DNA from: Gloeopeniophorella convolvens
Lineage: Eukaryota; Basidiomycota; Agaricomycetes; Russulales
Direction: 5' to 3'
NCBI GenBank assembly: GCA_022496205.1
Contig: WTXD01000069.1
Span: 62,001 to 126,000, forward strand
Length of the DNA stretch: 64,000 nt
Shown here: positions 13,509 through 25,510 of the stretch, piece after piece
Numbering within the stretch: the first letter of the stretch is position 1
How the letters are laid out: each line of letters opens with the position of its first letter
Position numbers and translations under genes: made by a program
The notes under the pieces: generated by a model
The model's database searches: none
Seen by the model: the letters and a program-made list of their open reading frames with translations, nothing else
What the model was told of the DNA's origin: nothing

Positions 13509-14800
13509 GGATGTCACACGACTTACCCTCCCGCATTTCTCCTCTCACTCGTCGCCAGTCGTCGCCGTGCTGGCGCATACCTCGCTCACTTGATCCCTCC
13601 CAACTCGCCATGGCCATTCAGCAGTGTCACAACTCTTGCGTCTCGCCATCCCGCCCCCGTTCCAGGTCCAGCAACGGATCCCGTTCTTTTCCCTCGGTCT
13701 CCCGATCACGATTCACTAGGACTTTCCCCCGTCGGCGCTCCAAACACACATGCAGGGCTCCTTCTTCCCCCCCCTCATTCCACCATTCCTGGCCGTCCTA
13801 TGCACTCCGCACGCCGCGCCAACCCCAGCGTCTTCCTCGCCACCGCCGGCATCCTCTACCGCCGTGCATGCCGATGACCCCGCTCGGACGGAACCCCTTC
13901 ACCCCTGGACCGCTCGCTCCTAGGCTTCCTTACCGCCCTTCCAGTAGTGCAACCGCCGCCAGCCCAGCATGAGCACCGGCGGCCTCTCCCTCCTGGTTGC
14001 CCCTGCGCTTCCTGCTGCGTCGACCCCACTACGACACGGCCACGGTCACTCCCTCGCCGCGGCGCCCTTTACTCCATCGCGCCAGTATTTCAGCTTCAAG
14101 AATACGGTGTTCACCTGTCGGCCCAACGCCACGCTCGGCTCGGACTCTATTCGCGAGCGCCGCGCTCGCCCAGACTCCAGCGCGTCCACGGACCAATCGC
14201 TCGCGCCCCCTGCGATGCCTGGCCGCCCAGACTTTGTGCGCGAGTTCGGCCTGGACACCCCGAGGAGGCCGAGGAAGGAGAAGAGCAGCAGCAGCAGGCG
14301 GATGGCGGGCACGAGCTGGAGGCGGCAGCCGCGGAGGAGGACGGCGTGCTTGCAGAGGCGTCGCACGTCGCGACGGTCGGCATAGACGACACACTCGACA
14401 CGGAGCTCGATGTGGACACAGACGCAGATGCGGATGCGGACACCGACACCGACGTGGCGGACGCCCAGGTCGACTGCATCACGACTGCCGCGCAGAGCCG
14501 GCTGCGCTCGTGCCAGCACGTTCCCCTCCACCCCAGCCGCAACCCAGCGATAGCAATCCGGCGGGCAAGCGCGCGGCTCGTTGTTTGACCGTCCGCTCGG
14601 CGTTGGAGCGCCCGAGTTCAGGCCCTCGCCGGCGCGTTTACGTCCTCGCTCCCGCCGAGCGTGCCGACATTGCCGTTCCTGCTGCCCGCGCCTGTACCCG
14701 CGCCCACATAGTCCGGGTTCGAGCCCGCCCGCGCACAACAGGGCCGCGAGAAGCGCCAGCAGCGCGAGGCGCGCGAGGACGATGCCAGCGCGAGCGCGAG
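13509..14800 (+). pseudogene. Pro/Ala- and acid-rich gene fragment, copy 1
   Basis: A low-complexity coding-like segment occurs in four paralogous copies. Recognisable pieces are SPVGAP..HAGLL, NPFTPGPLAPR and SSATAASPA, then a strongly acidic stretch of alternating Asp with Thr, Ala and Val near 14400-14465. A further piece reads REKRQQREAREDD in another frame, so the fragment is frameshifted. It always sits immediately upstream of the dynein-tail fragment and may be the disordered N-terminus of that gene or a separate neighbour. The family is not recognised. Confidence 0.4.
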
Positions 14801-16130
14801 CGAGAGCTCAGTTGGGAGAATTTTGGGAGCCAGTACGACGCCGCGCAGTTGGCGTCAGCTGACGGACATGACACATGGCAAATTCAGCCCGTGCGCGAGT
14901 TCGCCAGCATGGTTTCTGCGTTGCAGGTTCGTGGTCTGGTCCTTGTACCTTCTCCGCAGTGTGCCTGACGGCTCTATAGGACAAGACGAATGGATATCAT
15001 TGATCTGTACAAGGACATGCAGCGTGCCGTAGAAGATCTCGCGACCTGCTTGTAGACCACTGAGGTCTTCACCGAGCTCCTCATGATCAGCCGCATACCG
15101 GCCGCCGCGGGCACGTGACGTAAGAAGCGCGCCACGGGCTCGCTCAGGATGTGCTTTCTCCAGATCGACCGTCTCAACCACCAGGGCCACGCAAATTTCG
15201 TCTGGTGCGCCGAGTTCGACTGCTCCGCGGACGACGGTGACCTGCGGCGGGACGCGCTCCCGAGCAAGCGGCGCAGGGATGAGCAGCGCGGGGAGAAGGT
15301 GAGTGATCGCGGCCGCAATAAAGGGCGGAGGCGGGGTTTCTGATGTACACGGGAGCAGTTCCTAGAGGTCAGCATGATGCTTAAGCCGGCTGTGTACGAG
15401 ATCCGTATACAGAACCAAGTCATCTTCCTCGATCCGCCGCTGGGGTATACGCGCCAGACGTGGATTCAGCAGCTGCATCATTGGCTTGGTGGATGGATTC
15501 TTCATGGTATGAACGCATGCGTTGACAATGCGTTGCCAGGCATGATCTGCCTGTTACGCCGGATTCAGAGCTCTTAGTTCGAAATTGGGTGCAAATGCAC
15601 GGTACTCCCATGTCGGAAACGCTGTACAGATTATTGGTACGTGGCTCGTTGTGGGCCTTGTTCTGACGTTGCTGGCCCCTCCTTAGCTCGAAATTCACTG
15701 ACGACACGCTGCAACGGCCGTTCGCGCTCATGGAGGCCAAGGTTCGAGGACTATATCAGCAAGTGGCTGCAATTCCAATCCCTTCGAGACCTCGAGGCAA
15801 AATACGTGTTCAACTGCCTCGGCGACCTGCTTGCGCATTTGCAGCGGCAGCTTACTGGGATCAAGCGCGTGCGCGCCGTTCGACACGACCGAGACAACAT
15901 ATTTGGTGCGTGTATCCGTTGACTTCGCGCAGGTGCAGGCGCGCGTGAATGCCAAGTATGACGCGTGGCTACGCGACATCCTCTTGCGCTTTAGCGTCAA
16001 GCTCGCGATCGGCAACGCGATGAAGGATATTCGCGCGGCGATCCCCGAGGTGCGCAACGGCCCCGAGCACCACCCGGTCGAGGGGCTCGTTGGCGGCAAG
16101 CGGCGCTTCTGCAGCTTTGGCTTTCGGGTT
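14801..16130 (+). pseudogene. Cytoplasmic dynein heavy-chain tail fragment, copy 1
   Basis: Translated pieces in several frames match the N-terminal tail (DHC_N1 region) of cytoplasmic dynein heavy chain. They include VREFASMVSALQ, DMQRAVEDLATC, EIRIQNQVIFLDPP, a WLQFQSL..LEAKYVFN segment, and VNAKYDAW followed by LRFSVKLAIGNAMKD. The order is collinear with the family and small introns are still visible. Reading breaks occur, for example a stop after IQSS near 15577 and a frame change near 15740. No motor (AAA+) domain follows, so this is a 5' piece carried along in the tandem duplication. The motor gene it came from, over 4000 residues in this family, must lie elsewhere. It is very similar to copy 4 over 15400-16250. 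Confidence 0.7.
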
Positions 16131-16894
16131 TCACGCCCTGCGCGTCCCTGTTTCCCTATATCTGTCCTCATTCAAGTTCTCTATGCTCTCCCCTTCCTAC
16201 CTGCTCTCTCTCTAGCGTCAGTAGCAATATGACCCTCTAATGATATGATATTTGTTGCATGAGAGCAGTCGCCATGTTCACTCGAGATGAGATATCACTG
16301 AAGCTGGACACCGGCCGCGAGCGTCGTTCAAACTCCGGAAGAAACTTCAGAAGAGTAACTCTAGGACTTGAATCAAACTTGAGCTTGAATATTGTCGCGG
16401 AGTCAATCGACATGGCCTCAAGGGCGCGCGAGGTCGAAAAACACGCACGTCAATGTTTTCGCGTCGGAGGACTCCGGTTGACGTGCGGAGTTCAGGCACG
16501 GCCGAGGCTCTGGGTTCGATCCCGTGGCCCGCGGATTCATCTCTCTCGATAATTGGTGGCTGCGGTGAGGTTGCCTGGTTGTCTTCAATTGACGCCGTCC
16601 GCGTCATCTTGAACAGCCACGGGACGCCGGCAAGCTCTGGCAAGCAGCGATCACCTCGAATCGCTTACCGGCACTTTTAGTGCTTCACAGAATCCCCGTA
16701 TCAGGCCATGCTCTCTCACACTGCGCAAATGCGGTCTGTCCGCTGTCTATCGCCGCTGTCAACACGTTGCAGCGCCTACATGGCAAAGTCCTCGTCTAGG
16801 TCATCATTGCACCTCGACTACCCTGATTTCTCAAATCTCGGGACTCTGCGGCCCTCGATAGCAACAACCACCCTTGCGTCGTCTACATTCCTTC
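16131..16894 (+). promoter_or_regulatory. Conserved 5' flank of NLR2
   Basis: This non-coding stretch recurs upstream of NLR3 and NLR4 with the same block order. One block begins near 16250 with a GTCGCCATGTTCACTC-type sequence. Next comes a CTCTGGGTTCGATCCCGTGG-type block near 16508, then a stretch running into the NLR start. Conservation of position suggests promoter and leader, though recent duplication alone would also explain it. No TATA box is obvious. A fourth, orphan copy lies at the far end of the array. Confidence 0.5.
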
Positions 16895-19800
16895 ATGGCG
16901 AGTGATCAGCTTGCATTGGCAACGTAAGCAGAACCCGTAGCCTGCGCGGCGCTGTTACTTATCGATTGTGTGTTACGCGCATCTTCTCATCAGCCCAGGG
17001 CAACTCGTGTCCCAGAGCCTAGGATCAGCGTACGCAGAACGCATTCGCGCCTGAGGTCATGGCCGAACGACACGCTTTTAGTTCCCGGTCTGGCGATCCG
17101 CATGGAAGCCCATCACGCCGTTCCCACCTCCGGTTGAGAAGTGAGTGCCCTACCTTGCTCGCCCTCATTCGAGAACACCGAGCGCATCTGCCTGTCCAGT
17201 CATCCATGCCGACGGTCTTCGCGTCACGGGCTTCCTCAACAGGTTTAAGCATCGACGCTTCTATGTGACTGCAACAGATGGGGTCACCACCGAGACGACC
17301 AGAGCCATCAAGAGTGAGAAGCATTTAGCAAGATGGGACGAGACATTCGATAGTCTGTGCGTTTTTCCTACTGTCACTATCGGTTTCTAGTCGTCACGGA
17401 CCTAATGCTTTCCTGCAGCATGACAGACCCATCCTCGCGACTCACCCTACGACTGTTCGCAGCACGAGACAAGCACGGCGATGCGCTTTTGGGAGAGCTT
17501 GATCTCCCCTACCCTGAGCTTGTCCGTGGTCTGGCTCCGCACGGTGCGTCGTGCGATCGCTGCATATTTCCCGTTCCCCCAGTCGCTGAACGGCCTATCC
17601 GCAGACTTTCACCTTGCTCCTATTAATCGTTCTCCCAAACAGTCGCACCAGGTTACCCTTCGCTTGGCGATCACGATTGACCACTCAAAGCCCCATTCCG
17701 GACCAACCCTCTCTTCCAGCGACTCTGAGCCTTCTTCCGTCCCCAGAGAGGCGGACGATGGTCCGGCCCGCAGTCCTTTGTCTACCTCATCCGCAGCCAG
17801 GACAGTTCCTGGGTCGCCTTCCTTCGCAGAGATGCTCGATCGAGTTTCCTTGCCCGCCATCGATGAGGCAGCGGGACAGCTTACCTCAGCCTCGGCGCCG
17901 GTTGCCAGCATGGCGAATTACGCAGAGCAGTCGTCGAGTGCGCTAGATCAAGCTGGGGGCGTATGCGACATGTGGGACACCATCCTCACAAGGATGAGAT
18001 GGGTTGTTGACTGTACGGAGAAGATTGCTGAGGTTTGCGCCCCTCTTCGATCCTGCGCGTATCGTCACCTTACGATTGTATCCTAGATTCATCCATACGC
18101 TAAGATCGCATGGAGCATCCTCTCGTTGATCCCCAAGGTGCGTCGTCCTGAGTTTCCGGTTTCAGGAGTCATGTCAGGTTCTCATGGGCTCGTTTGTGCA
18201 GACGATACTCTCCCAAGTCGAACGCGATGAAAACGTGAAAGCGTTGGTGCTTGCAATGCACGACGCTCTGGACCTTGCGCGTGACGCGAGCGCGTTTGAG
18301 AGCAGCATCCAGGACTCGGCCCAGAGAGATATCCTAATGGCCATGTTGACCCATACCTGTGACTGTGGCAACTTCATCCAGACATATGCGAAGGATACAC
18401 AATTTTGTACGTTTCAGACGAAGGTGTACGCGTCTATAATTTTGCCCTGATGCGACTTCGCGATTCTCAGGGAAGCGGCTGTGGAAAAATACGGGACGCG
18501 GGGTTGACACTCGCATTCAAGGCTACTGCTCCAAGCTCGTGGCACTGCGCGATGGGTTTCTGAGGCATGCTGCAGTCACCATCGAGAAGACGACATTCCA
18601 GATTCGGGATGTCGTAAGCGGTGTTTCGGTCCAGGTCGACCGGATGTCCAGTCGGCTTGATGGGATTTCTGGACAGCTGGAGAGCGTTTTGAGCGGGGTC
18701 GCAGATGCAGGTACGAGCTTGCAACGAGATGTCTATGCCATGCATCTCACGACCTGTCTTGCAGGTATCAATTCGTTGATCCGAGAAATCCCGTATGCGT
18801 CGGGTGCATTCTATCGCAGCGATAAGGGTTGCCTTGAAGGCACCCGGACTGCATTCTTGGACTACATCACCGACTGGGTGAACGATCCTGAATCAACGCG
18901 CGCGCTCGTACTGTTCGGGCAAGTCGGGACCGGGAAGTCATCTATCGCACATGAAGCCGCACACCGCTTCCGCGAATTGCACCGTCTTGCGTCATCCTTC
19001 ATGTTCTTGCGTGGCGAACAATCCAGTCAGGAATCTCATCTTCTTTTCACCGGCCTCGCGCGCGACCTCTCCGACCGTTACCCTGCATTCCGTTCTTCTT
19101 TAGGGAAGATCATCCAGCACGACACCCCCATTCGGCGTGGCACGAAAGACCTCTCCACAATATTCAAATCCTTGCTGTTACAGCCCCTCAAAGACACGGC
19201 CCTCGTCGGTCCTGTTTTTGTCGTTATTGACGCCCTGGATGAAGCATTGGGCGTGACCGGCCGAAATGGCCTGCATACGTTCCTCGCGGACCACATCCGC
19301 ATTCTACCTCCAAACTTTCGCATCTTCATCACCTCGAGACCGGAGCACGACATCGCGCGTGCCTTTCACGATTCCGAATCCATTAACGTCAAATGGATGG
19401 ACGATCCAGAGCTGTCCTCCGCCTCTGAGGACATTCACGTCTACCTTAAACGCAACCTACCCGCTGATCTCTATCACAAACACGGCGAAGATTTCGCAAG
19501 GAGGGCGGAGGGATTATTTCAGTGGGCTGCCGCAGCTTGTCGATACATTCAAGAGCCACCTAGTGGGCTCACGGAAGATGATCTCGTGCCACGCCTCTTG
19601 GAACCTGCGCCAGGTCACCATCCTCTGGATTCCTTGTACACCACGATCCTTGAATCATATTTCAACCTTGACGACCTTCGCGTTCAAAGAAGATACCAAT
19701 CGGTCATGGGCCAATTGTTCTCCGCATTCGAACCATTATCCAGCCTTTCGCTAAGCGATCTGCGGCGTTACTCCCACCCCGACGACGCGGATCTTGACAG

Positions 19801-22798
19801 TTCCGTCTCTGCCATTGTTCGCAACCTCGGCTCACTTCTAAGCAATGTCGCCCCTGCTGACTCTGGCCGGCCCATAACCCCACTTCACACGTCATTCCGT
19901 GACTTTCTCGCTTCGAAGGAGAGGGCGGGGAAGTTTTGGATAGATGTTGCCGCTTCTCATCGTCAGATGGCGTACTGCTGTCTCGGCCTCGTCGTCCACG
20001 AGGTCCACTTCAATATATGTCACCTTGTGTCGTCGTATCAGAAGAACACAGACATCCCTGACATCCGCTCGCTCATAGCCCAATATATATCTCGCGCCCT
20101 GTCCTACGCCACCCGTTTCTGGGATGATCATTTGCAACACGCGTCGTTCCATCCCGGTTTGGTGGAGAAACTCCAGGCACTCCTACTGACGAAGTTCCCG
20201 TTCTGGCTCGAGTCTCTCAGTCTCCTTGGCTGTATCGATCTTGCCCTGCAAGCACTGTCGACATTGGAAGTATGGCTGGCCGTGGAGCGAAGCGTACGTA
20301 TCTCACCTTGCTCTTCCCCATGCGATCTCTCACGAACGGCATTCCGACAGGACCCTGCTGCGGAAGTACGCACGCTTTTAGCATTCGTCGATGACGCAAC
20401 TGCGTTCGTCCGGTACTTCGCTATGCCCATGTCCCAGAGCGCCCCGCACATCTACCTGTCCGCACTTCCATTCTCCCCAGCATCATCGCTTGTCCTCCAG
20501 CGTTATGGAGATATGTTCCCAAACACGATAGCGCTGAAGCGAGGGTGGCTAGTTCGTTGGCCAGTACAGGAGACAGTCATCGGCGTCGGCGCAATGTGCC
20601 TCTCCGTTGCGTTCTCCCCGGACGGTACATGCGTCGCTTCGGGCCTGGCGGACGGTACGATCCACATGTTCAGTTCCTCGACTGGCCAGGAGATCCGAGG
20701 GCCGTTCACCGGGCATAAGGGCAGGGTCAGATCTGTCGTGTTCTCCCCAGACGGCCGACAACTCGTCTCCGGGTCGGATGATCATACGATCCGAGTGTGG
20801 GACACTGCGACGGGGCAGACAGTCTCAGAGCCATTCGTGGGACACACGGGTCGGGTCAACAGTGTCGCACTCTCACCGGATGGCCGACATGTCGCCTCGG
20901 GGTCCCGTGACCGCACAATCCGTGTCTGGGTTGTCGCCACTGGGCAGATGGTGATGGGGCTATTCACAGGTCACGCAGGTCCCGTTATGTCTGTCGCGTT
21001 CTCTCCGAATGGTCTCACCATTGTCTCGGGCTCGGATGATAAGACCATTCGTGTCTGGAGTGCGGCAACTGGAAAGTCGGTCGTAGGGCCCCTTGAGGGA
21101 CACACTAACATCGTTAGGTCCGTCGCATTCTCCCGGGATGGACAGTATATCGTCTCTGGCTCAGATGATCTCACGATCCGCATCTGGGATGTGACGACAG
21201 GGGGCTCGGTCGCACCCCCACTTAGGGGACATAGCAACATTGTTGCCTCTGTTGCTATCTCCCAGGACAGACAGCGCCTTGTCTCATGTTCGGCCGACTC
21301 AACAATCCGTGTCTGGAATGCCGCGACTGGATCGCCGGTTGGGGAGTCGCTCACTGGTCATGGGTCCGCCGTCAGGTCCATCGCACTCTCACCGGATGGT
21401 CGACACGTCGTATCAGGCTCGGAAGACAAGACAGTGCGCATCTGGGATATGTTCGCGGTGCGGCCAGCCGATCCCGCGATACGGGGATCGGTTGAGCGGG
21501 ATCTCAACGTCTCACTTTCGCAGGATAGCCAGGGCATCATCACAGGTCTGCAGGGTCATACAGTCGACGCCTTTGACGACGCTAAAGCCGAGACAGGTTC
21601 AGGACCACTTGGGGGACACACGGACACTGTTTGGTCAGTCACGTTCTCACCCGATGGCCGCCTCGTTGCCTCGTGCTCAGAGGATCGCACGATCCGCATC
21701 TGGGATGCCGCGACGGGTCAGGCAGTTAGAGAGCCTCTCACAGGACATACAGGCCAGGCCAACTCTGTCACTTTCTCGCCGGATAGTCGGCGCGTTGCTT
21801 CTGGCTCAAGCGATCGGACGATCCGTGTCTGGGACGTCACGACAGGCCAGGTAGTCGTAGGGCCACTCGAGGGACATCAAGGCCTGGTTACTTCTGTCGC
21901 GTTCTCTCCCGACGACAAGCAAATCGCCTCGGGCTCTGCTGACAAGACGATCCGTATCTGGGATGCCGCGACGGGAAAGGCAGTGGGAAACCCATTTACA
22001 GGTCACACGGATAGGATCTGGTCCATCACGTTCTCGCCGAATGGTCAATTTATTGCCTCGGGCTCGGACGATCACACAATCCGGGTGTGGGATGCCACAA
22101 CAGGACAGGCTGTCGTAGGGCCATTCACCGGACACACGAGTTGGGTCCTCTCTGTCACATTCTCTCCCGATGGCCGATTCATTGCCTCCGCCTCGTATGA
22201 TCACTCGATCCGCATTTGGGATGCCGCAACAGGACAAGCCACTGCGGATCCTTTCGAGGAAGTCATCCATTTTCCCTTATCTGTTTCATTCTCGCCAGAC
22301 GGTCGCCATATCGTCTCGGGCTGGGATGATGGTGCCATTCACACCTTAGACGCCAGAACAGGGCGCGCAGTCTCTGACCCGTTTATAGGACACGCAGGCA
22401 GGGTCGCGTCTGTCGCCTACTCTCCCGACGGCCAACACATTGTCTCGGGCTCATTCGACACCTCAGTTCGATTGTGGGCCACGCTAGCGATCGACGCATC
22501 CGCGACAGGTGTTCCGAGCTCGGACGACTCCCGCGCCAGCCCCCACAGCGGCGCTACCCCAGTCCCCATAAAATTCCGGACGGATCAAGGGTTCGTGGTA
22601 GACGACGATGGGTGGATTCGAGGGTCCGATGGTGAGCTCTTAGTCTGGATCCCTGAGCCACACCGGGTTGGCCTTCCTCGGCCGAATAATGTGTGGGTCA
22701 GGGCGAAAAACGAGACGGTGTTGGATAGTAGTCATTTTGTTCATGGGTCAGATTGGACGACGTGTTTTGAGAACGACTCCCAGCGTGTTGCATTGTAG
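16895..22798 (+). CDS. NLR2: intact C2-NACHT-WD40 (7+7) NLR-like protein
   Basis: Exons 16895-16923, 17082-17140, 17200-17356, 17419-17543, 17605-18032, 18087-18137, 18202-18406, 18471-18710, 18765-20293 and 20351-22798 join without a break into 1756 aa. The start exon MASDQLALA is conserved in copies 3 and 4. Domains in order: C2-like sandwich (about 30-145, IIHADGLRVTGFL then RRFYVTATDG); Ser/Pro-rich linker; helical region (about 240-431, HPYAKIAWSIL and CDCGNFIQTYAKDTQF); NACHT from 432, with Walker A GQVGTGKS at 483-490 and Walker B VIDALDEA. A linker with RFWDDHLQHA follows. Fourteen WD40 repeats of about 43 residues span roughly 20580-22480, split 7+7 by a spacer of about 50 residues, and a conserved tail ends the protein. 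Within the repeats, residues just after GH and after GSxD vary most, as expected of a recognition surface. The presumed role is cytosolic non-self recognition; the ligand is unknown. The N-terminal half resembles copies 3 and 4, the NACHT resembles copy 1. Confidence 0.88.
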
Positions 22799-23702
22799 TT
22801 ATACGCATTCATTGTTACTGCATCGCGTTGTACGATAGCTTTCCTATGTTGCGGATTCGTGCAGAATCAACTACTTACTTAGTTGTTCAAGTCCTCCCTA
22901 CATCTCGTAGTTGCAAGTGTCCTATTGAGCCCACAAATCTTCGATTATATGAGAAGTACTCAATCAATTGCGCGGAGACCATCATCCACGCGTTGAAGTC
23001 AATACATACGCTCACCATATAGGCGTCCTAAGCTACCGATTGAGAGGGGCTTCGCTAGTAAGCAACGGGGTGGGAGTTGATGGAAGACAATTGGACCTGG
23101 AAATCTCATACGCTGCGGTGAATGTCAAGGAAAGGAGATAAAAGGGTGTGTATTGACATGCGCAAGCAGCCAGGATGCGTTGGACAAGTGCCAAGGCCGA
23201 CGGCCTAGGTAAACGCGAAAAAATCGTAGGCCGAATCGTTAGCTCAGATGTGCAGCGCGAGAGACGTGGCTGGGCGTACTTTAACATCAACATCTCGCAT
23301 GACACGGCAGTCCAGATGTCAGTTCCCCGGTGTACCCATTGTCAGCCATCCCTCTGTCCTGCATGTTCGCATACCAAGGGATGTTGGCACGCCATCGGTG
23401 TGGCCGCTGGCGGCTATTGGTAGGGGAACATGGAGAAACAGCGCGCTGCGTGGCTGATCATTGTAGCAGATGGTGTACGGTGCCATGTCATTGAGCGTAT
23501 AGAAGTGCGCCGCGAGCGAGAAGAGAGCAAGACCCAAGCCCAGGAAGCGTGTCCACTGCGAGAAGGTGAATCCTGGTATGTAAAATAAAATATTTCACCT
23601 CGGGACGCGGCCCGGCCAGAAATTTGTCCTCTGCGACATTTCGAGACTCCCGCCGCAGTTCTCTACATTCTGCACACACACCCACAGGCCGTATACCCCA
23701 CT
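22799..23702 (-). pseudogene. Shared NLR 3' flank with minus-strand membrane-gene fragment, copy 2
   Basis: The best preserved copy of the minus-strand fragment lies at about 23430-23580. It encodes FTFSQWTRFLGLGLALFSLAA followed closely by LNDMAPYTICYNDQ, a likely transmembrane helix with a short polar tail. It points away from the helicase fragment that starts at 23703, so the two probably shared a divergent promoter in the ancestral locus. A second conserved minus-strand stretch at 23050-23300 may be a further exon. The family is not recognised and no complete gene can be assembled. Confidence 0.4.
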
Positions 23703-25510
23703 ATGGCCCTCAAGATCACTTTCGCACTGCCCGATACCCAGCAGAAAGACCAAAAAGCCGCAGGCGCAAGGCGCACCCGGAAGACCTGGACAAGCAGGAG
23801 CGCAAACGCAAGCGGCGCGAGGAGGAGGCGCTGCGGCGGCAGCGGGAGGAGGACGGGCCCGCTGGTGCATGGTGTGCTCATGATGTGGTGGAGCTGGGTG
23901 CTGACCTGCGCTTTGGTGGGGTAAATGAAGGGGACAATGCGGGGGACGTAGAGCCCCAGGTGACCGTCAAGACTCAAGGGGGCCAAGAAGGAGAAGAAGG
24001 AAAAGAGAAAGGCCACCGCTGCCGAGGTCGAGCTTGTGCTAGAGGACGCTCTGCCCGAGGAATACAGCGCCGGCGAGCCAGGTGCGCACAGTCGCCCTTC
24101 CTCCTGCACTCTGCGTGCTAACAATTCACCGGTTCCCGAAGCAGACCTTAGAAGAGAGAGAAAGCGCAAGGATAAGAAGAACAAAAAGCTGCTGTCGTCG
24201 AATCCGCCGCTCCCGACGCCGATGCGTCAGGTAGCTCTGCTCCCCCAATCCACGTATATCTATCTGATCGATTAGGTGCTTCAAACTCTCGCAAAGAAAA
24301 GAAGGAAAAGCGCAAGCACGACGACGCAGCCGCTCCCGCGTCCACGTCCGCGTCCGCCGTCTCACCGGTCGACGCCGAAGCATATCTTCAGACATTCCAT
24401 CACGGTACACCTCCCGCCGTCCGCAGTGCCGCTGCTCTTCCCACTCCTCGCCTTCGACGCGCTGGCAGTTCCCGCCGCGCTCCGCGGCGCCTTCGCAAGC
24501 TTTAGCGCGCTGACGCCCGTGCAGGCCTGCGCGCGCTCGTGCTTGCGTCGACGCGCGAGCTCGTGCCGCAGACGTACGACGCGCTCGCGGCACCGTGCCG
24601 TGCGTAGCGGCGTCCGACGGCGCCGACAAGGGCGTGCAGGCGCGGGCGGTGCGCGGCGCGCTGGTGCTCGGCGGCGTCGAGTACCCCGCGCTGGACGAGA
24701 CGGACCGGATGCTCGACAAGAGTCGACAAGGGCCCCGAGAATGACACCCGCGTAATCATCGTGCGCGCGCTGCAGGGCGCGGTGCGGCAGACGCTCATGT
24801 GTGTGGTGTGGGTGTATGCTGTATGCCGGTGTGTGTGTGCAGTCAGCGCGACATAGCTCGAGGCGGTGCGCCGGTTCGCGGGCTTGTTCCTCTGCGATCC
24901 GGTGCGGATCACGGTGGGGAGCGACGACCTGACAGCGAATAGCCGCGTTGCGCAAGGTGCGTATGTGCTGCCTCTTGATCGCACGGCTTTGCTCACGCAC
25001 AGCCATCGCAGAGATCGCGGTTTTCGACAACGAGCGAGAAACAGGGTACATGGTCCCTTGTTAAATACACAGCGTGGGGTGTCCCTAACGCGCGACAGCC
25101 GACACCTGCTCGTGTACCTGCGGAAGTTCGCGCCAAAGTCCAAGGACGGCAGCCCGCCCGCGCGGATCCTGGCGTTTGCGCTGTACGAGGAAGAGGCAGT
25201 GCGCGTCGAGGGCACGGTGCGGCGTGCAGGGCACGCGGTCGGCACGCTGCACGGCGACACGGCGCAGTCGGCGCGGCTGTCCTGGTCGCAACGGACGTGG
25301 CGATGGGCGCGCTGGACATCCCGGACGTGAGCTGCGTTCTGTACAGCTCCCTGCTGCCGATTAACGACTACATAGTTTGGATTGGCCGGACGTGTGCGTG
25401 CTTAATACCCCCCACGATGATGCTCTGGCAATGCGGGTGCGGCCGGTGCGGTGTTGACGGGGCGCGCGCTGTGCGCGTTGGCTTCACAGGGCGGGGCGGC
25501 AGATATCGGA
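23703..25510 (+). pseudogene. DBP3-like DEAD-box RNA helicase pseudogene, copy 1
   Basis: The start is MALKITFALPDTQQKDQ, followed by Lys/Arg-rich exons (AKKEKKEKRKATAAEVE) as in the N-terminal extension of the nucleolar ribosome-biogenesis helicase Dbp3. The Q-motif region reads LTPVQACA and then jumps straight to LVLASTRELVPQT, so the ATP-binding motif I segment is deleted. The DEAD box is altered to DETD (LDETDRML near 24690) and the frame breaks behind it. The helicase C-terminal half survives better (LRKFAPKSKDGSPP, FALYEEEAVRVEG, GDTAQSARL near 25110-25280), then decays. Catalysis is not possible. The functional gene is presumably elsewhere in the genome. Confidence 0.7.

Noticed and set aside
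16490..16540. tRNA-like B-box (GGGTTCGATCC) in the NLR 5' flanks
   Set aside because: The T-arm stem would have two mismatches of five pairs, and no D-arm, anticodon arm or acceptor pairing can be drawn. The copies at 29885 and 42515 fail in the same way.
17059..17140. ATG at 17059 as the start of NLR2
   Set aside because: The equivalent codon is GTG, followed by an in-frame TGA, in NLR3 and NLR4. The spliced start at 16895 works in all three copies.
20580..22480. Regular direct repeats of about 129 bases as a CRISPR or satellite array
   Set aside because: They are the coding periodicity of WD40 repeats.
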